From contig QZIR01000062.1 of NCBI GenBank assembly GCA_003604975.1, positions 62,001 through 126,000 on the forward strand: a DNA stretch of 64,000 nucleotides. The letters are read 5' to 3'. The notes below the pieces were generated by a model. It was given only the letters and a program-made list of their open reading frames with translations, ran no database searches and had not been told where the DNA came from. Below are positions 55,206 to 63,760 of this stretch, piece by piece (position 1 is the first letter of the stretch; the number at the start of each line of letters is the position of its first letter). Origin of the DNA: Desulforudis sp. (GTDB taxonomy: Bacteria > Bacillota > Desulfotomaculia > Desulfotomaculales > Desulforudaceae). Made by a program: the position numbers and the translations under genes.

Positions 55206-56012
55206 ATGACCGTACGCATCGCAATTATCGGCGGTACAGGTGTTTACAATCCGGAAATACTCGATGACATCCGCCCGGAGCAGGTGAGTACACCCTATGG
55301 GGACATCTCCGTTAACATCGGGTCCTACCGGGGTAAAGAGGTGGCCTTCATGGCACGGCACGGCCAGGCACACACCGTCCCGCCCCACCGTGTAAACTAC
55401 CGGGCTAATATCGCGGGCCTCAAGAGGCTTGGGGTACGCAGTATCCTGGCCACGGCGGCGGTGGGCTCCCTGAACCGTGCCATGAAGCCGGGCGGATTTG
55501 TTTTTGTCGACCAGTTCCTCGACTTTACGAAGTCCAGGCCCCAGACCTTCTTCGACGGTGACCAAAACGGCGTGGTCCACTGCGACTTTACGGATCCCTA
55601 CTGCCCAGAACTGCGGGAAATCTTGGTGCGGGCAGCCTGGGAGCTGCGTCAACCCGCTGCCTCCGGGGGGACTTACGCCTGTACCGAGGGCCCGCGTTTC
55701 GAAACCGCAGCGGAAATCACCATGATCAGGCAACTGGGTGGGGATCTGGTGGGGATGACCGGTGTGCCCGAGGTCGTCTTGGCACGGGAAGCTGAAATGT
55801 GTTACGCCACCATTGCCATGGTGACTAATTTCGCCGCCGGGATTTCGCCGGCCCGCCTCACTCACGAGGAGGTGCTCCAGGTGATGAGTCTGAATGCCGA
55901 AAACCTGCGCCGGCTGATTATGCAGGCCATCAGCCTAATCGACGACAATCGCGAGTGTGCCTGTCACTGGGCGGTCAGCGGTGGTCCGGTACTTTCGAAC
56001 GGGGAGGGGTAG
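55206..56012 (+). CDS. mtnP: Methylthioadenosine/methylthioinosine phosphorylase
   Basis: A 268-residue purine nucleoside phosphorylase of the MTAP branch; it splits the glycosidic bond with phosphate to give methylthioribose 1-phosphate and a purine base. Blocks: IIGGTGVYNPEIL, FMARHGQAHTVPPHRVNYRANIAGLK near residue 48, GSLNRAMKPGGFVF near 87, ACTEGPRFETAAEI near 158 and GMTGVPEVVLAREAEMCYATIAMVTNFAAGIS from 183. Asn208 stands where adenine-specific MTAPs have Asp, suggesting preference for 6-oxopurines such as methylthioinosine. ATG 55206 follows GGAGGAGG. First gene of a five-gene operon. Confidence 0.88.
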   Translation: MTVRIAIIGGTGVYNPEILDDIRPEQVSTPYGDISVNIGSYRGKEVAFMARHGQAHTVPPHRVNYRANIAGLKRLGVRSILATAAVGSLNRAMKPGGFVFVDQFLDFTKSRPQTFFDGDQNGVVHCDFTDPYCPELREILVRAAWELRQPAASGGTYACTEGPRFETAAEITMIRQLGGDLVGMTGVPEVVLAREAEMCYATIAMVTNFAAGISPARLTHEEVLQVMSLNAENLRRLIMQAISLIDDNRECACHWAVSGGPVLSNGEG

Positions 56013-56014
56013 GA

Positions 56015-57040
56015 TTGGAAACACTGTACTGGAAGGAAGGGGTCCTTTATGTCCTCGACCAGACCCTGATTCCTTACCGGATTGAATACGTGCCCTGCCG
56101 GACTCACACCGAAGCAGCGGACACCATTAGGTCCATGCAGGTGCGCGGTGCTCCGGCCATTGGTGCCGTGGCTGCCTACGGAATGGTGCTGGCGGCGCTG
56201 GGAGCTACGGCACGGGATCGTGAAGAGTTACGCGGCGCGCTGGCCTTAGCGTGCCGCAGGCTTGAAGAGACGCGTCCGACGGCGGTCAACCTGCGCTGGG
56301 CCCTGGAACGAATGATGGCCAAAGCCGAGGCCGTCGAAGGAGATGCCGGGACGGTCTGTACGGCGTTACTCAGCGAAGCGGATGCCATTTTCAGGGAGGA
56401 TGTCACGGCCAATGAACAGATGGGGGCCTACGGTCAGGGACTCGTTCCCGAGCAGGCCCGCATCCTGACCCATTGTAATGCAGGTGCGCTGGCCACCGCC
56501 GGGTTTGGCACCGCCCTGGGTGTGATTCGGGCCGCGCACCGGGCGGGTAAGAACATTGAAGTGTATGCCACCGAGACCCGTCCGTATATGCAGGGTACAC
56601 GTTTAACGACTTTTGAACTAATCCGGGAAGGGATCGAAGTCACCCTGATCACTGACAGCATGGCCGCGTCGCTGATGTCCGTCCGGGGTTTGGACCTGGT
56701 GGTTGTCGGTGCGGACCGGATTACGGCGAACGGGGACGTGGCTAATAAGATTGGAACCTACGGTCTGGCCGTACTGGCAAGATTCCACGGTATCCCCTTC
56801 TTTGTGGCTGCACCGCGCTCGACGATTGATATGCGGTTGGCCGGCGGTGCCCAGATCCCGATTGAGGAACGGGACCACGACGAGATTACCCATTTCCGCG
56901 GTCAGCGGGTGGCGCCGGAGGGAGTCAGGGTCTGGAACCCGGCTTTTGACGTTACGCCCAACGAGTTGATCACGGCAATTATTACGGAGGCCGGTGTTTT
57001 GCGTCCCCCCTACGGCCCGGCCCTCCGCGAAATAATGTAG
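56015..57040 (+). CDS. mtnA: S-methyl-5-thioribose-1-phosphate isomerase
   Basis: MtnA (341 aa) converts methylthioribose 1-phosphate into methylthioribulose 1-phosphate; it can also take 5-deoxyribose 1-phosphate. Catalytic Cys154 lies in ILTHCNAGALATAGFGTALG and Asp234 in VVVGADRITANGDVANKIGTYGLA. The N-terminal MQVRGAPAIGAVAAYG and TRPYMQGTRLTTFEL near residue 188 are diagnostic and set it apart from eIF2B-type subunits. TTG start at 56015, two bases after the mtnP stop, with GGGGAGGGG upstream. Its substrate is the direct product of the gene before it. Confidence 0.94.
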   Translation: METLYWKEGVLYVLDQTLIPYRIEYVPCRTHTEAADTIRSMQVRGAPAIGAVAAYGMVLAALGATARDREELRGALALACRRLEETRPTAVNLRWALERMMAKAEAVEGDAGTVCTALLSEADAIFREDVTANEQMGAYGQGLVPEQARILTHCNAGALATAGFGTALGVIRAAHRAGKNIEVYATETRPYMQGTRLTTFELIREGIEVTLITDSMAASLMSVRGLDLVVVGADRITANGDVANKIGTYGLAVLARFHGIPFFVAAPRSTIDMRLAGGAQIPIEERDHDEITHFRGQRVAPEGVRVWNPAFDVTPNELITAIITEAGVLRPPYGPALREIM

Positions 57041-57055
57041 ACGGAGGCTGTTTAA

Positions 57056-58300
57056 TTGAACTACCAGATTCGTAACCCTCAACTGGCTGATGCGGGGCGC
57101 CTGAAGATCGATTGGGTACGGGCGCACATGCCGGTGCTCAGCGTTCTACGGGCCGAGTTTGAGCGTGATCTGCCCTTCAAAGGAATTAGGATCGCGATGA
57201 GCATTCATCTGGAGGCGAAGACGGCCTACCTGGCCCAGGTCCTCAAGGCCGGTGGCGCCGAACTGGCGGTTACCGGGTGTAATCCGCTCTCCACCCAGGA
57301 CGACGTCGCGGCGGCACTCGTCTCCGCTGGTGTTCCGGTTTTTGCCTGGCACGACCCAACACCCGAAGAGTATGAGGCCCACCTGACAGCCGTCTTACAG
57401 ACCAGGCCGCATCTGATCATCGACGACGGCGGCGACCTGGTACACCTGTTGCACACGAAGCTCACTGACGTGGCTTCGGGGGTCATCGGTGGTGCAGAGG
57501 AGACTACTACCGGTGTGATGCGGCTACGGGCCCTGGAGCAGGAGGAACAGCTGTTATTCCCGATGTACGCGGTCAACGATGCTCGCTGCAAATTCCTGTT
57601 TGACAACCGTTACGGCACGGGCGAATCGGCCTGGTCCGGAATCTTGCGGACCACCAACCTGTTGGTTGCCGGCAAAACCGTGGTTGTTGTAGGATACGGC
57701 TGGTGTGGACGGGGGATTGCCATGCGGGCTGACGGTTTAGGTGCTAAGGTGATTATCTGCGAGGTTGATCCCGTCCGGGCGATCGAAGCCCACATGGACG
57801 GTTACCGGGTGATGAATAGCCTGGATGCGGCCGCCGAGGGGGATATATTCGTTACCGCTTCCGGCTGCAAAGATGTCTTGAGGAGTGAGCACTTCGCCCG
57901 GATGAAAAACGGAGCGGTGTTGGCGAACGCCGGCCACTTCAACGTCGAGATCAATCAGGGAGACCTGGAGGGGATGTCCATCCGCCGCTACCAGGCCCGC
58001 CAGAACATAGAGGGCTATGAATTGGCTGACGGACGGGTACTCTACCTCCTGGCCGAGGGCAGACTGGTAAACCTGGCCGCGGGGGACGGTCACCCGGCGG
58101 AGATAATGGATCTCTCGTTTGCCTTGCAGGCCCTTACCGCGCGACACATCCTGCTCCAGGCTGGTGCGCTGGAGAAGAGAGTCTACAATCTTCCGACCGA
58201 GCTTGACCGCCGGGTGGCGGGATTAAAACTGGCCTCGCTTGACATCACCATTGACAAGCTCACCGCGGAGCAGGAGCGTTACCTAAAAGGGTGGGAGTAA
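57056..58300 (+). CDS. ahcY: S-adenosylhomocysteine hydrolase (short, archaeal-like form)
   Basis: NAD-dependent hydrolase (414 aa) that splits S-adenosylhomocysteine to homocysteine and adenosine. The substrate domain has GIRIAMSIHLEAKTAYLAQVLKAGGAEL near residue 40, DDGGDLVHLLH near 123 and GGAEETTTGVMRL near 145. The Rossmann domain has VVVVGYGWCGRGIAMRADGLGAKV near 205. It lacks the insert of longer enzymes and ends KLTAEQERYLKGW without the terminal Lys-Tyr tail, like the archaeal and Thermotoga type. Some enzymes of this size act on S-inosylhomocysteine. TTG start behind GGAGGCTG. Confidence 0.92.
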   Translation: MNYQIRNPQLADAGRLKIDWVRAHMPVLSVLRAEFERDLPFKGIRIAMSIHLEAKTAYLAQVLKAGGAELAVTGCNPLSTQDDVAAALVSAGVPVFAWHDPTPEEYEAHLTAVLQTRPHLIIDDGGDLVHLLHTKLTDVASGVIGGAEETTTGVMRLRALEQEEQLLFPMYAVNDARCKFLFDNRYGTGESAWSGILRTTNLLVAGKTVVVVGYGWCGRGIAMRADGLGAKVIICEVDPVRAIEAHMDGYRVMNSLDAAAEGDIFVTASGCKDVLRSEHFARMKNGAVLANAGHFNVEINQGDLEGMSIRRYQARQNIEGYELADGRVLYLLAEGRLVNLAAGDGHPAEIMDLSFALQALTARHILLQAGALEKRVYNLPTELDRRVAGLKLASLDITIDKLTAEQERYLKGWE

Positions 58301-58333
58301 AGAGGGGCTAAACGGGGAGGAGGCGCTCAAACA

Positions 58334-58987
58334 TTGAGCCTGGCGGTTGAGAAAGCCAAGGAGCAACTAGTAAAAATGGGGCTGGCCGTGGTTCAGGCGA
58401 ACCTGGTCCTGGGTTCCTGGGGGAACCTGTCCTATCGGGTGGGGCGTGATGACGTGGTGGTGATTACCCCCAGCGGCCTTGATTACAGCCGCCTACACGC
58501 CAAGGACATGGTGGTGGTGGACCTGGAGGGAGCACCCGTGGAAGGGTACCTGCGCCCGTCCACGGAACTGCCGATGCACTTAGCGGTGTATCATTCCCGC
58601 CCCGACGTACACGCGGTAATCCACACCCACTCACCTTACGCAAGTGGCCTGGCGGTAGCCCGGCTGAGCATCCCGCCCATCCTGGAAGACTTGGTTTCGG
58701 TGGTCGGTGGGACGGTCCCGGTGACTGATTACGCTCCCGCCGGCAGCGTTCAGTTGGCGGACATCACTGCTGCCGCCTTGAAGAATGTGAATGCCGTCCT
58801 GTTGGCCAACCACGGTGTGGTGGGGGTCGGGGATTCCATGGAAGAGGCTTTTCAGGTCTGCCGTGTGGTGGAAAAGGCGGCTCAGGTTCTGGTTTTCGCC
58901 AGAATGGTCGGTAGCCCCGTACCCCTCGCTGAGGGGGATATCCAGGCACTCCGGGACTTCTACCGGAGTGCCTACGGGCAGAGATAG
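58334..58987 (+). CDS. Class II aldolase (fuculose-1-phosphate aldolase-like)
   Basis: Class II aldolase/adducin family enzyme (217 aa). It shows the zinc-site histidines His97, His99 (VIHTHSPYA) and His160 (LLANHGVVG), the phosphate loop GSWGNLSYRV near 27-35, VITPSGLDYSRL near 43 and catalytic-type Glu78 in RPSTELPMHLAVY. In this operon it may cleave methylthioribulose 1-phosphate or deoxyribulose 1-phosphate to dihydroxyacetone phosphate plus an aldehyde, the last step of the DHAP shunt. MtnB dehydratase belongs to the same family and is the alternative, but no other aerobic mtn gene is present. TTG start behind GGGGAGGAGG. Confidence 0.85.
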   Translation: MSLAVEKAKEQLVKMGLAVVQANLVLGSWGNLSYRVGRDDVVVITPSGLDYSRLHAKDMVVVDLEGAPVEGYLRPSTELPMHLAVYHSRPDVHAVIHTHSPYASGLAVARLSIPPILEDLVSVVGGTVPVTDYAPAGSVQLADITAAALKNVNAVLLANHGVVGVGDSMEEAFQVCRVVEKAAQVLVFARMVGSPVPLAEGDIQALRDFYRSAYGQR

Positions 58988-59000
58988 TGAGGTCGAAGAA

Positions 59001-60302
59001 ATGAGCATTTTGATCAGGGACGTAGATATCCTTCCGCTGGACGGATCCCCGCTGGTCCGCGGCGGGGAGATCGCCATCGAAGGCAACCGGATCACGGTGG
59101 TCGGGGGAACCGGATCCGTTACGGATGACTTCAAACCGGAAATCGTGATTGACGGTCAGGGGCTCCTGGCCAGCCCGGGACTGATAAACTGTCACACGCA
59201 CGCGGCGATGACCCTGTTCCGCGGCTATGCCGATGACCTGCCGCTGATGAAGTGGCTGAACAACAAGATATGGCCCATTGAGGATAAACTGACCGAAGAA
59301 GACATTTACTGGGCGACAATGTTGGCTTGTTTGGAAATGATTAAGTCGGGCACCACCGCTTTTGCGGATATGTATTTTCACATGGACCAGGTCGCACGGG
59401 CTGTCAGCGAGACTGGAATGCGGGCCTCCCTCTGCCGCGGCCTGATCGGTGTGGCCCCTAACGCGGACGAGGCGCTGGAGTGGAGCTTCGGGTTCGCAAG
59501 AGAGTTCCACGAATCGGCCGAAGGCCGCATCACGGTGATGCTAGGGCCGCACGCGCCTTACACCTGCCCTCCTGATTACCTGCGACTGGTTAAGGACGCG
59601 GCCGTCGAGCTTGGCGTGGGTGTCCATATTCACCTGGCGGAGACTCGGAGTGAGGTAACCCAGACGGCGGAAGGACAGGGGTGTACACCGGTTCAACTTG
59701 TGGAGCGGACCGGACTTTTCGAGGTACCGGTCCTGGCGGCACACTGTGTGCATCTTACTGACGAGGACATTGCCGTCCTGGCCCGTTACGCGGTACGGGT
59801 GGCGCACAACCCGCAGAGCAATATGAAACTTGGCAGTGGAGTAGCGCCCGTGGTCAAGCTGTTGGAAGCCGGGGTAATGGTAGGCCTGGGTACAGACGGC
59901 GCCGCCAGCAACAACGACCTGGATATGGTTGAGGAAATGCGTTCGGCCTCCTTCCTCCAGAAGGTCACTTACGAGGACCCCACGGTGCTGCCGTCCGACC
60001 AGGCCCTGGCGATGGCTACTCTTTACGGGGCCACGGCCCTGGGTCTGCAAGACGAGGTTGGGACGCTCGAGGTGGGAAAAAAGGCTGACATCGTCCTCTG
60101 GGATTTGCAAAAACCGCACCTCTGTCCGCTGCACGATGTCAGCGCCCACTTGGTTTACAGTGCCCGAGGAAGCGATGCTCGCACGGTGATTGTGGATGGG
60201 AAGGTGCTGATGCGCGACTACGAGGTGCTAAGCCTGGACGAAGAGGCCGTGATGGCCGAAGCAGAGCGCCGGGCCCGTCGCCTGATTGCCGAAGTCGGAT
60301 AA
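59001..60302 (+). CDS. mtaD: Methylthioadenosine/S-adenosylhomocysteine deaminase
   Basis: Metal-dependent amidohydrolase (433 aa) that deaminates MTA, SAH and often adenosine or 5'-deoxyadenosine to inosine forms. The metal motif is His65-Thr-His67 in LINCHTHAAMTLFRGYADD. Others are HIHLAETRSEV near residue 210, AAHCVHLTDEDI near 247 and GLGTDGAASNNDLDMVEEMR near 297 with the metal Asp. I use ATG 59001 because the longer frame runs back through the aldolase gene. It is the last gene of the operon, 13 bases after the aldolase. Family members differ in preferred substrate. Confidence 0.92.
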   Translation: MSILIRDVDILPLDGSPLVRGGEIAIEGNRITVVGGTGSVTDDFKPEIVIDGQGLLASPGLINCHTHAAMTLFRGYADDLPLMKWLNNKIWPIEDKLTEEDIYWATMLACLEMIKSGTTAFADMYFHMDQVARAVSETGMRASLCRGLIGVAPNADEALEWSFGFAREFHESAEGRITVMLGPHAPYTCPPDYLRLVKDAAVELGVGVHIHLAETRSEVTQTAEGQGCTPVQLVERTGLFEVPVLAAHCVHLTDEDIAVLARYAVRVAHNPQSNMKLGSGVAPVVKLLEAGVMVGLGTDGAASNNDLDMVEEMRSASFLQKVTYEDPTVLPSDQALAMATLYGATALGLQDEVGTLEVGKKADIVLWDLQKPHLCPLHDVSAHLVYSARGSDARTVIVDGKVLMRDYEVLSLDEEAVMAEAERRARRLIAEVG

Positions 60303-60322
60303 CCATTTGCACGTTAACCGAA

Positions 60323-60347
60323 AAGAACCTCGCTGTGCGAGGTTCTT
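60323..60347. terminator. Terminator between mtaD and the aminotransferase
   Basis: Eleven-pair stem AAGAACCTCGC / GCGAGGTTCTT. The T-rich tail is on the minus strand, so it mainly ends the convergent aminotransferase gene. Confidence 0.8.
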
Positions 60348-60381
60348 AATCATGGAAACCACGTTGATGCTGGACCGGGAT

Positions 60382-61776
60382 CTACTTCTTACCAATCCTT
60401 AAAGCCCCGGTCAGGGTAGAGGTGGCCGCCCCGAGGAACCCCTTTTTCTGCTTCAGTAACCCGGCCAGCGCTTCGATCACCCGGTCGCATTCCTCTCGGG
60501 TTACTGTGAGCGGTGGCTCCAGCCGGATCACGTTTGGGTTGTTTAAAGTGTACACCGTAAGTATGCGGTGCCGGTTGGCCAGGTCGACCGCGACCAGGCT
60601 GGCCATATGGCCAAAGTCACCTACCGTCTTCACCGACATATCTGACGAGAACCGGCTGAGAAAGCCCTGACCCGAGTGTTCAAACTCAAGACCGATCAAC
60701 AGCCCACGCCCTCTGACGTCCTTCAGGACGGGTGAGGTCTCCTTCAGTTTCCGGAGCTGACCGAGGAGATATTCACCCATCTCCGACGCGCGCTGCGGCA
60801 GGTTTTCCTCGACCAACACATTAATAGTAGCGATGGCCGCCGCACAGGCCATGGCGTTACCCCAATAACCTCCAAAGGTTGAGGTGTGGAGAAGCGCCCG
60901 ATCCATCGCGCTGTAGGCTTTTTTGAAAACATCCTCGGTGGTCAGGTAAGCCCCCGCCGGTATCACACCGCCGCCGAACGACTTGGCGAGGCAGATGATG
61001 TCCGGTACGATCTCCTCGCCCTCGCAGGCGAACATGTGGCCGGTTCGGCCCATCCCCGTCTGCACCTCGTCGGCAATGAAGAGGGTACCGCACCGGGTGC
61101 ACAACTCCCTGGCATTTTTGATGTAGCCAGCCGGAGGGACGATGATCCCGCCTTCTCCCTGGATCAACTCCACGATAAACGCCGCGGCCTTCTGCTCCCG
61201 TAATACGTCTTCCAGAGCGCTTGCGTCGCCATACGGAACCAGGACACACTCCGGCACCAGCGGTTCAAAGGGCGTTTTGTACTTATCCCTTCCGGAGACG
61301 GACAGGGCTCCCATACTCTTGCCGTGGAAACCACCCAGGGTGGACACCAACTGGCGGCGACCAGTTGCAGCCCGGGCGATCTTGATCGCTCCCTCCACAG
61401 CCTCGGTACCGCTGCTGCAGAAGAAGGTCCGGCAGAGTTCCCCCGGGGCAATCTCAGCCAGATTGTGGGCCAGCGCCGCAGGCAACTGCTGCAGGGCGGT
61501 CGGCATGATTTTAGGGGTATTTTCGATTTTCTTCAGGGCCTCAAGCACGCGCGGGTGGTTGTGGCCGACATTCACGGAGCCGTACCCGGCGACAAAATCC
61601 AGGTATTCTTTGCCCTCGGCATCCCATACCCGAGTGTCTTTAGCCTTGACGTACTGCCGGTCAAAGTTTAACAAGACCTGAATGCTGGCAAAGGGACTGC
61701 TTAAATAGGCCTTATATTTCTCACGCACCTGTTCCCGGCGAAGGCCCAAAGCATCGTCTACATTCATCAGAGACAT
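60382..61776 (-). CDS. Class III aminotransferase (putrescine/ornithine-type)
   Basis: PLP-dependent class III aminotransferase (464 aa). The N-terminal extension (about 60 residues) is longer than in ornithine aminotransferases and resembles putrescine aminotransferase PatA. Blocks: DAEGKEYLDFVAGYGSVNVGHNHPRV near residue 75, FFCSSGTEAVEGAIKIAR near 140, LGGFHGKSMGAL near 170, FIADEVQTGMGRTG near 255 and the PLP lysine in ICLAKSFGGGVIPAG near 285. I use ATG 61776, with GGAGGT about 6 bases upstream. It is convergent to the salvage operon. The amino donor cannot be fixed from sequence. Confidence 0.85.
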   Translation of the reverse strand: MSLMNVDDALGLRREQVREKYKAYLSSPFASIQVLLNFDRQYVKAKDTRVWDAEGKEYLDFVAGYGSVNVGHNHPRVLEALKKIENTPKIMPTALQQLPAALAHNLAEIAPGELCRTFFCSSGTEAVEGAIKIARAATGRRQLVSTLGGFHGKSMGALSVSGRDKYKTPFEPLVPECVLVPYGDASALEDVLREQKAAAFIVELIQGEGGIIVPPAGYIKNARELCTRCGTLFIADEVQTGMGRTGHMFACEGEEIVPDIICLAKSFGGGVIPAGAYLTTEDVFKKAYSAMDRALLHTSTFGGYWGNAMACAAAIATINVLVEENLPQRASEMGEYLLGQLRKLKETSPVLKDVRGRGLLIGLEFEHSGQGFLSRFSSDMSVKTVGDFGHMASLVAVDLANRHRILTVYTLNNPNVIRLEPPLTVTREECDRVIEALAGLLKQKKGFLGAATSTLTGALRIGKK

Positions 61777-61933
61777 TTGTGAACCTCCAGATACATTTTG
61801 TAGAGACAGTCTGTCCATAAACGTTTCGGTTGCGATCATGTACCGGTATGACTTGTATGATCTATTCTAATCCTCACCTATAGGTACCTGCAATAGATAC
61901 CGGTGCACCGACCGCAAATAGCCGGTCTTTTTC

Positions 61934-61963
61934 TTGACAAGAGCCCGGCTAATTGTTTAGAAT
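61934..61963 (+). promoter_or_regulatory. Promoter of ylxM-ffh-rpsP
   Basis: TTGACA (61934-61939) and TAGAAT (61958-61963) with an 18-base spacer, about 50 bases before ylxM. Confidence 0.7.
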
Positions 61964-62018
61964 CATATGGTGTAAAGGAAAACTACTTGATAGCAGGAAG
62001 AACAGCAAACGGGGGAAC

Positions 62019-62366
62019 ATGGAGAAGTTTACGCGGATCAATTTACTCCTTGATTTTTACGGCCCTCTACTGACCGAGCGGCAGCAGAGGATGCTGGAGG
62101 AACATTACGCCCAGGACCTGTCCCTTGGTGAGATCGCCACAGCGCGGGGTGTAACAAGGCAGGCCGTTCACGACACCATTAAGAGGGCGACTCTAGCCCT
62201 GGAGCACTACGAAGACAAGCTGGGACTGGTCGAGAAATTCCTCTACCAGCGCACCAGGATTACCGAGGCGGCTGAACTCCTGGATGCTCTGCCGGTCGAA
62301 CAGGGTGAGACCTATGAGCAGATCAAGGCACTGTTGCAGGACGTGCTGGGGGTCGCCGAAGGCTAA
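62019..62366 (+). CDS. ylxM: YlxM family helix-turn-helix protein
   Basis: YlxM (115 aa), a sigma-factor-like helix-turn-helix protein next to ffh in Gram-positive bacteria, linked with the SRP pathway. Blocks: RINLLLDFYGPLLTERQQRMLEEHYAQDLSLGEIATARGVTRQAVHDTIKRA, the DNA-binding region at about residues 4-58. The rest is an acidic coiled tail. I use ATG 62019, with GGGGGAAC just upstream; the longer frame has no support. ffh follows after 18 bases. Known in streptococci as a modulator of SRP GTPases. Confidence 0.9.
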   Translation: MEKFTRINLLLDFYGPLLTERQQRMLEEHYAQDLSLGEIATARGVTRQAVHDTIKRATLALEHYEDKLGLVEKFLYQRTRITEAAELLDALPVEQGETYEQIKALLQDVLGVAEG

Positions 62367-62384
62367 ATCGGGAGGTGAAGGCAG

Positions 62385-63743
62385 TTGGCTTTTCAAAGCC
62401 TGAGCGAGAGGCTTCAGGAAACCTTTAAGAAGCTGAAGGGTAAAGGCCGGCTTACGGAGGCGGACGTAAACGAGGCCCTGCGTGAGGTACGCCTGGCCCT
62501 TCTGGAAGCAGACGTCAACTTCAAGGTCGTCAAGGGATTTGTGAACAGCGTACGGGCCAAGGCTGTTGGAGACGAGGTGCTCACCAGTCTGACCCCCGCA
62601 CAGCACGTGGTGAAGATCGTCCGTGATGAACTCGCTTCCCTGATGGGTGGCGAGAACGCCAAGATCCAGATCGCGTCAAAGCCGCCCACGGTGGTGATGA
62701 TGGTCGGTCTGCAAGGTTCCGGCAAGACTACCACTTCGGCCAAGCTGGCCAACCATTTCAAGGGGCAGGGACGTCGGTCCCTGCTGGTGGCCGGTGACAT
62801 TTACCGCCCGGCGGCGATCAAACAGCTTCAGGTGCTCGGAGACAAGCTGGACGTTCCGGTGTTCCAGATGGGAGAACAGAAACCGCCGGCCATCGCCCGT
62901 GCTGCGGTGGAGAGTGCCCGGCGCAACGGCCAGGACTTCGTGATTATCGACACGGCCGGGCGTCTACACATCAACGAGGAACTGATGCAGGAGCTGGAGC
63001 AGATCAAGGCCGGCGTGGAACCCCACGAGATCCTGCTGGTGGTCGATGCGATGACCGGTCAGGACGCCGTGGCGGTTGCCGAGACATTTCACCGGCGACT
63101 GGGGTTGAGCGGTGTGGTGCTCACCAAGCTTGACGGCGACACCCGCGGCGGCGCCGCCCTCTCAGTACGGCAGGTCACGGGTTGTCCGATTAAGTTTGCC
63201 GGTGTGGGTGAGAAGCTGGACGCCCTGGAGCCCTTCCATCCGGACCGGATGGCCGACCGGATTCTGGGTATGGGTGATGTGCTTACGCTCATCGAGAAGG
63301 CTAAGGCCACCATGGATGCGGATGAAGTGATGCGCCTGCAGCAGAAGCTAAAGAGCGCCGATTTTGACCTGAATGACTTCCTGAGCCAGCTCAGGCAGTT
63401 CAAGAAGATGGGTCCCATCGACCAGGTTCTGGGGATGATCCCCGGCTTTGATAAGATGAGCAAGAAGATGAAAGGTCAGCTGGACTTTGACGAGAAGGAC
63501 CTGGTCTTCGCGGAGGCGATTATCAATTCAATGACCGCCCGAGAACGGGCTCATCCGGAGATTATGGACGGCAGCCGGCGTAAGCGGGTGGCCCGCGGTA
63601 GCGGGACCTCGGTGCAGGAAGTGAACCGTCTGCTGAAGCAGTTCGAGCAGACGCGAAAGCTGGTCCGCCAGTTTTCCGACTGGGAAAAGACTGCGAAAAA
63701 GGGCGGTAAGAAACGGCGGCTTCCCAAGTTCCCGTTTATGTAG
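62385..63743 (+). CDS. ffh: Signal recognition particle protein Ffh
   Basis: SRP54 homologue (452 aa), the GTPase that binds signal sequences together with SRP RNA. The N domain starts AFQSLSERLQETFKKLKGKGRLTEADVNEALREVRLALLEADVN. The G domain has GLQGSGKTTTSAKLA near residue 108, DFVIIDTAGRLHINEELM near 185 and TKLDGDTRGGAAL near 248. The methionine-rich M domain (about 325-450) ends in FEQTRKLVRQFS and a basic tail. TTG start behind GGGAGGTG. Partner FtsY lies 7 kb upstream. Confidence 0.97.
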   Translation: MAFQSLSERLQETFKKLKGKGRLTEADVNEALREVRLALLEADVNFKVVKGFVNSVRAKAVGDEVLTSLTPAQHVVKIVRDELASLMGGENAKIQIASKPPTVVMMVGLQGSGKTTTSAKLANHFKGQGRRSLLVAGDIYRPAAIKQLQVLGDKLDVPVFQMGEQKPPAIARAAVESARRNGQDFVIIDTAGRLHINEELMQELEQIKAGVEPHEILLVVDAMTGQDAVAVAETFHRRLGLSGVVLTKLDGDTRGGAALSVRQVTGCPIKFAGVGEKLDALEPFHPDRMADRILGMGDVLTLIEKAKATMDADEVMRLQQKLKSADFDLNDFLSQLRQFKKMGPIDQVLGMIPGFDKMSKKMKGQLDFDEKDLVFAEAIINSMTARERAHPEIMDGSRRKRVARGSGTSVQEVNRLLKQFEQTRKLVRQFSDWEKTAKKGGKKRRLPKFPFM

Positions 63744-63760
63744 TCCTAAGGCTGATCGAA

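Noticed and set aside
58334-58987. Methylthioribulose-1-phosphate dehydratase (MtnB)
   Set aside because: The family is shared, but no mtnK, mtnW, mtnX or oxygen-using mtnD is in the operon and the organism looks anaerobic. Kept as the alternative, not the main call.
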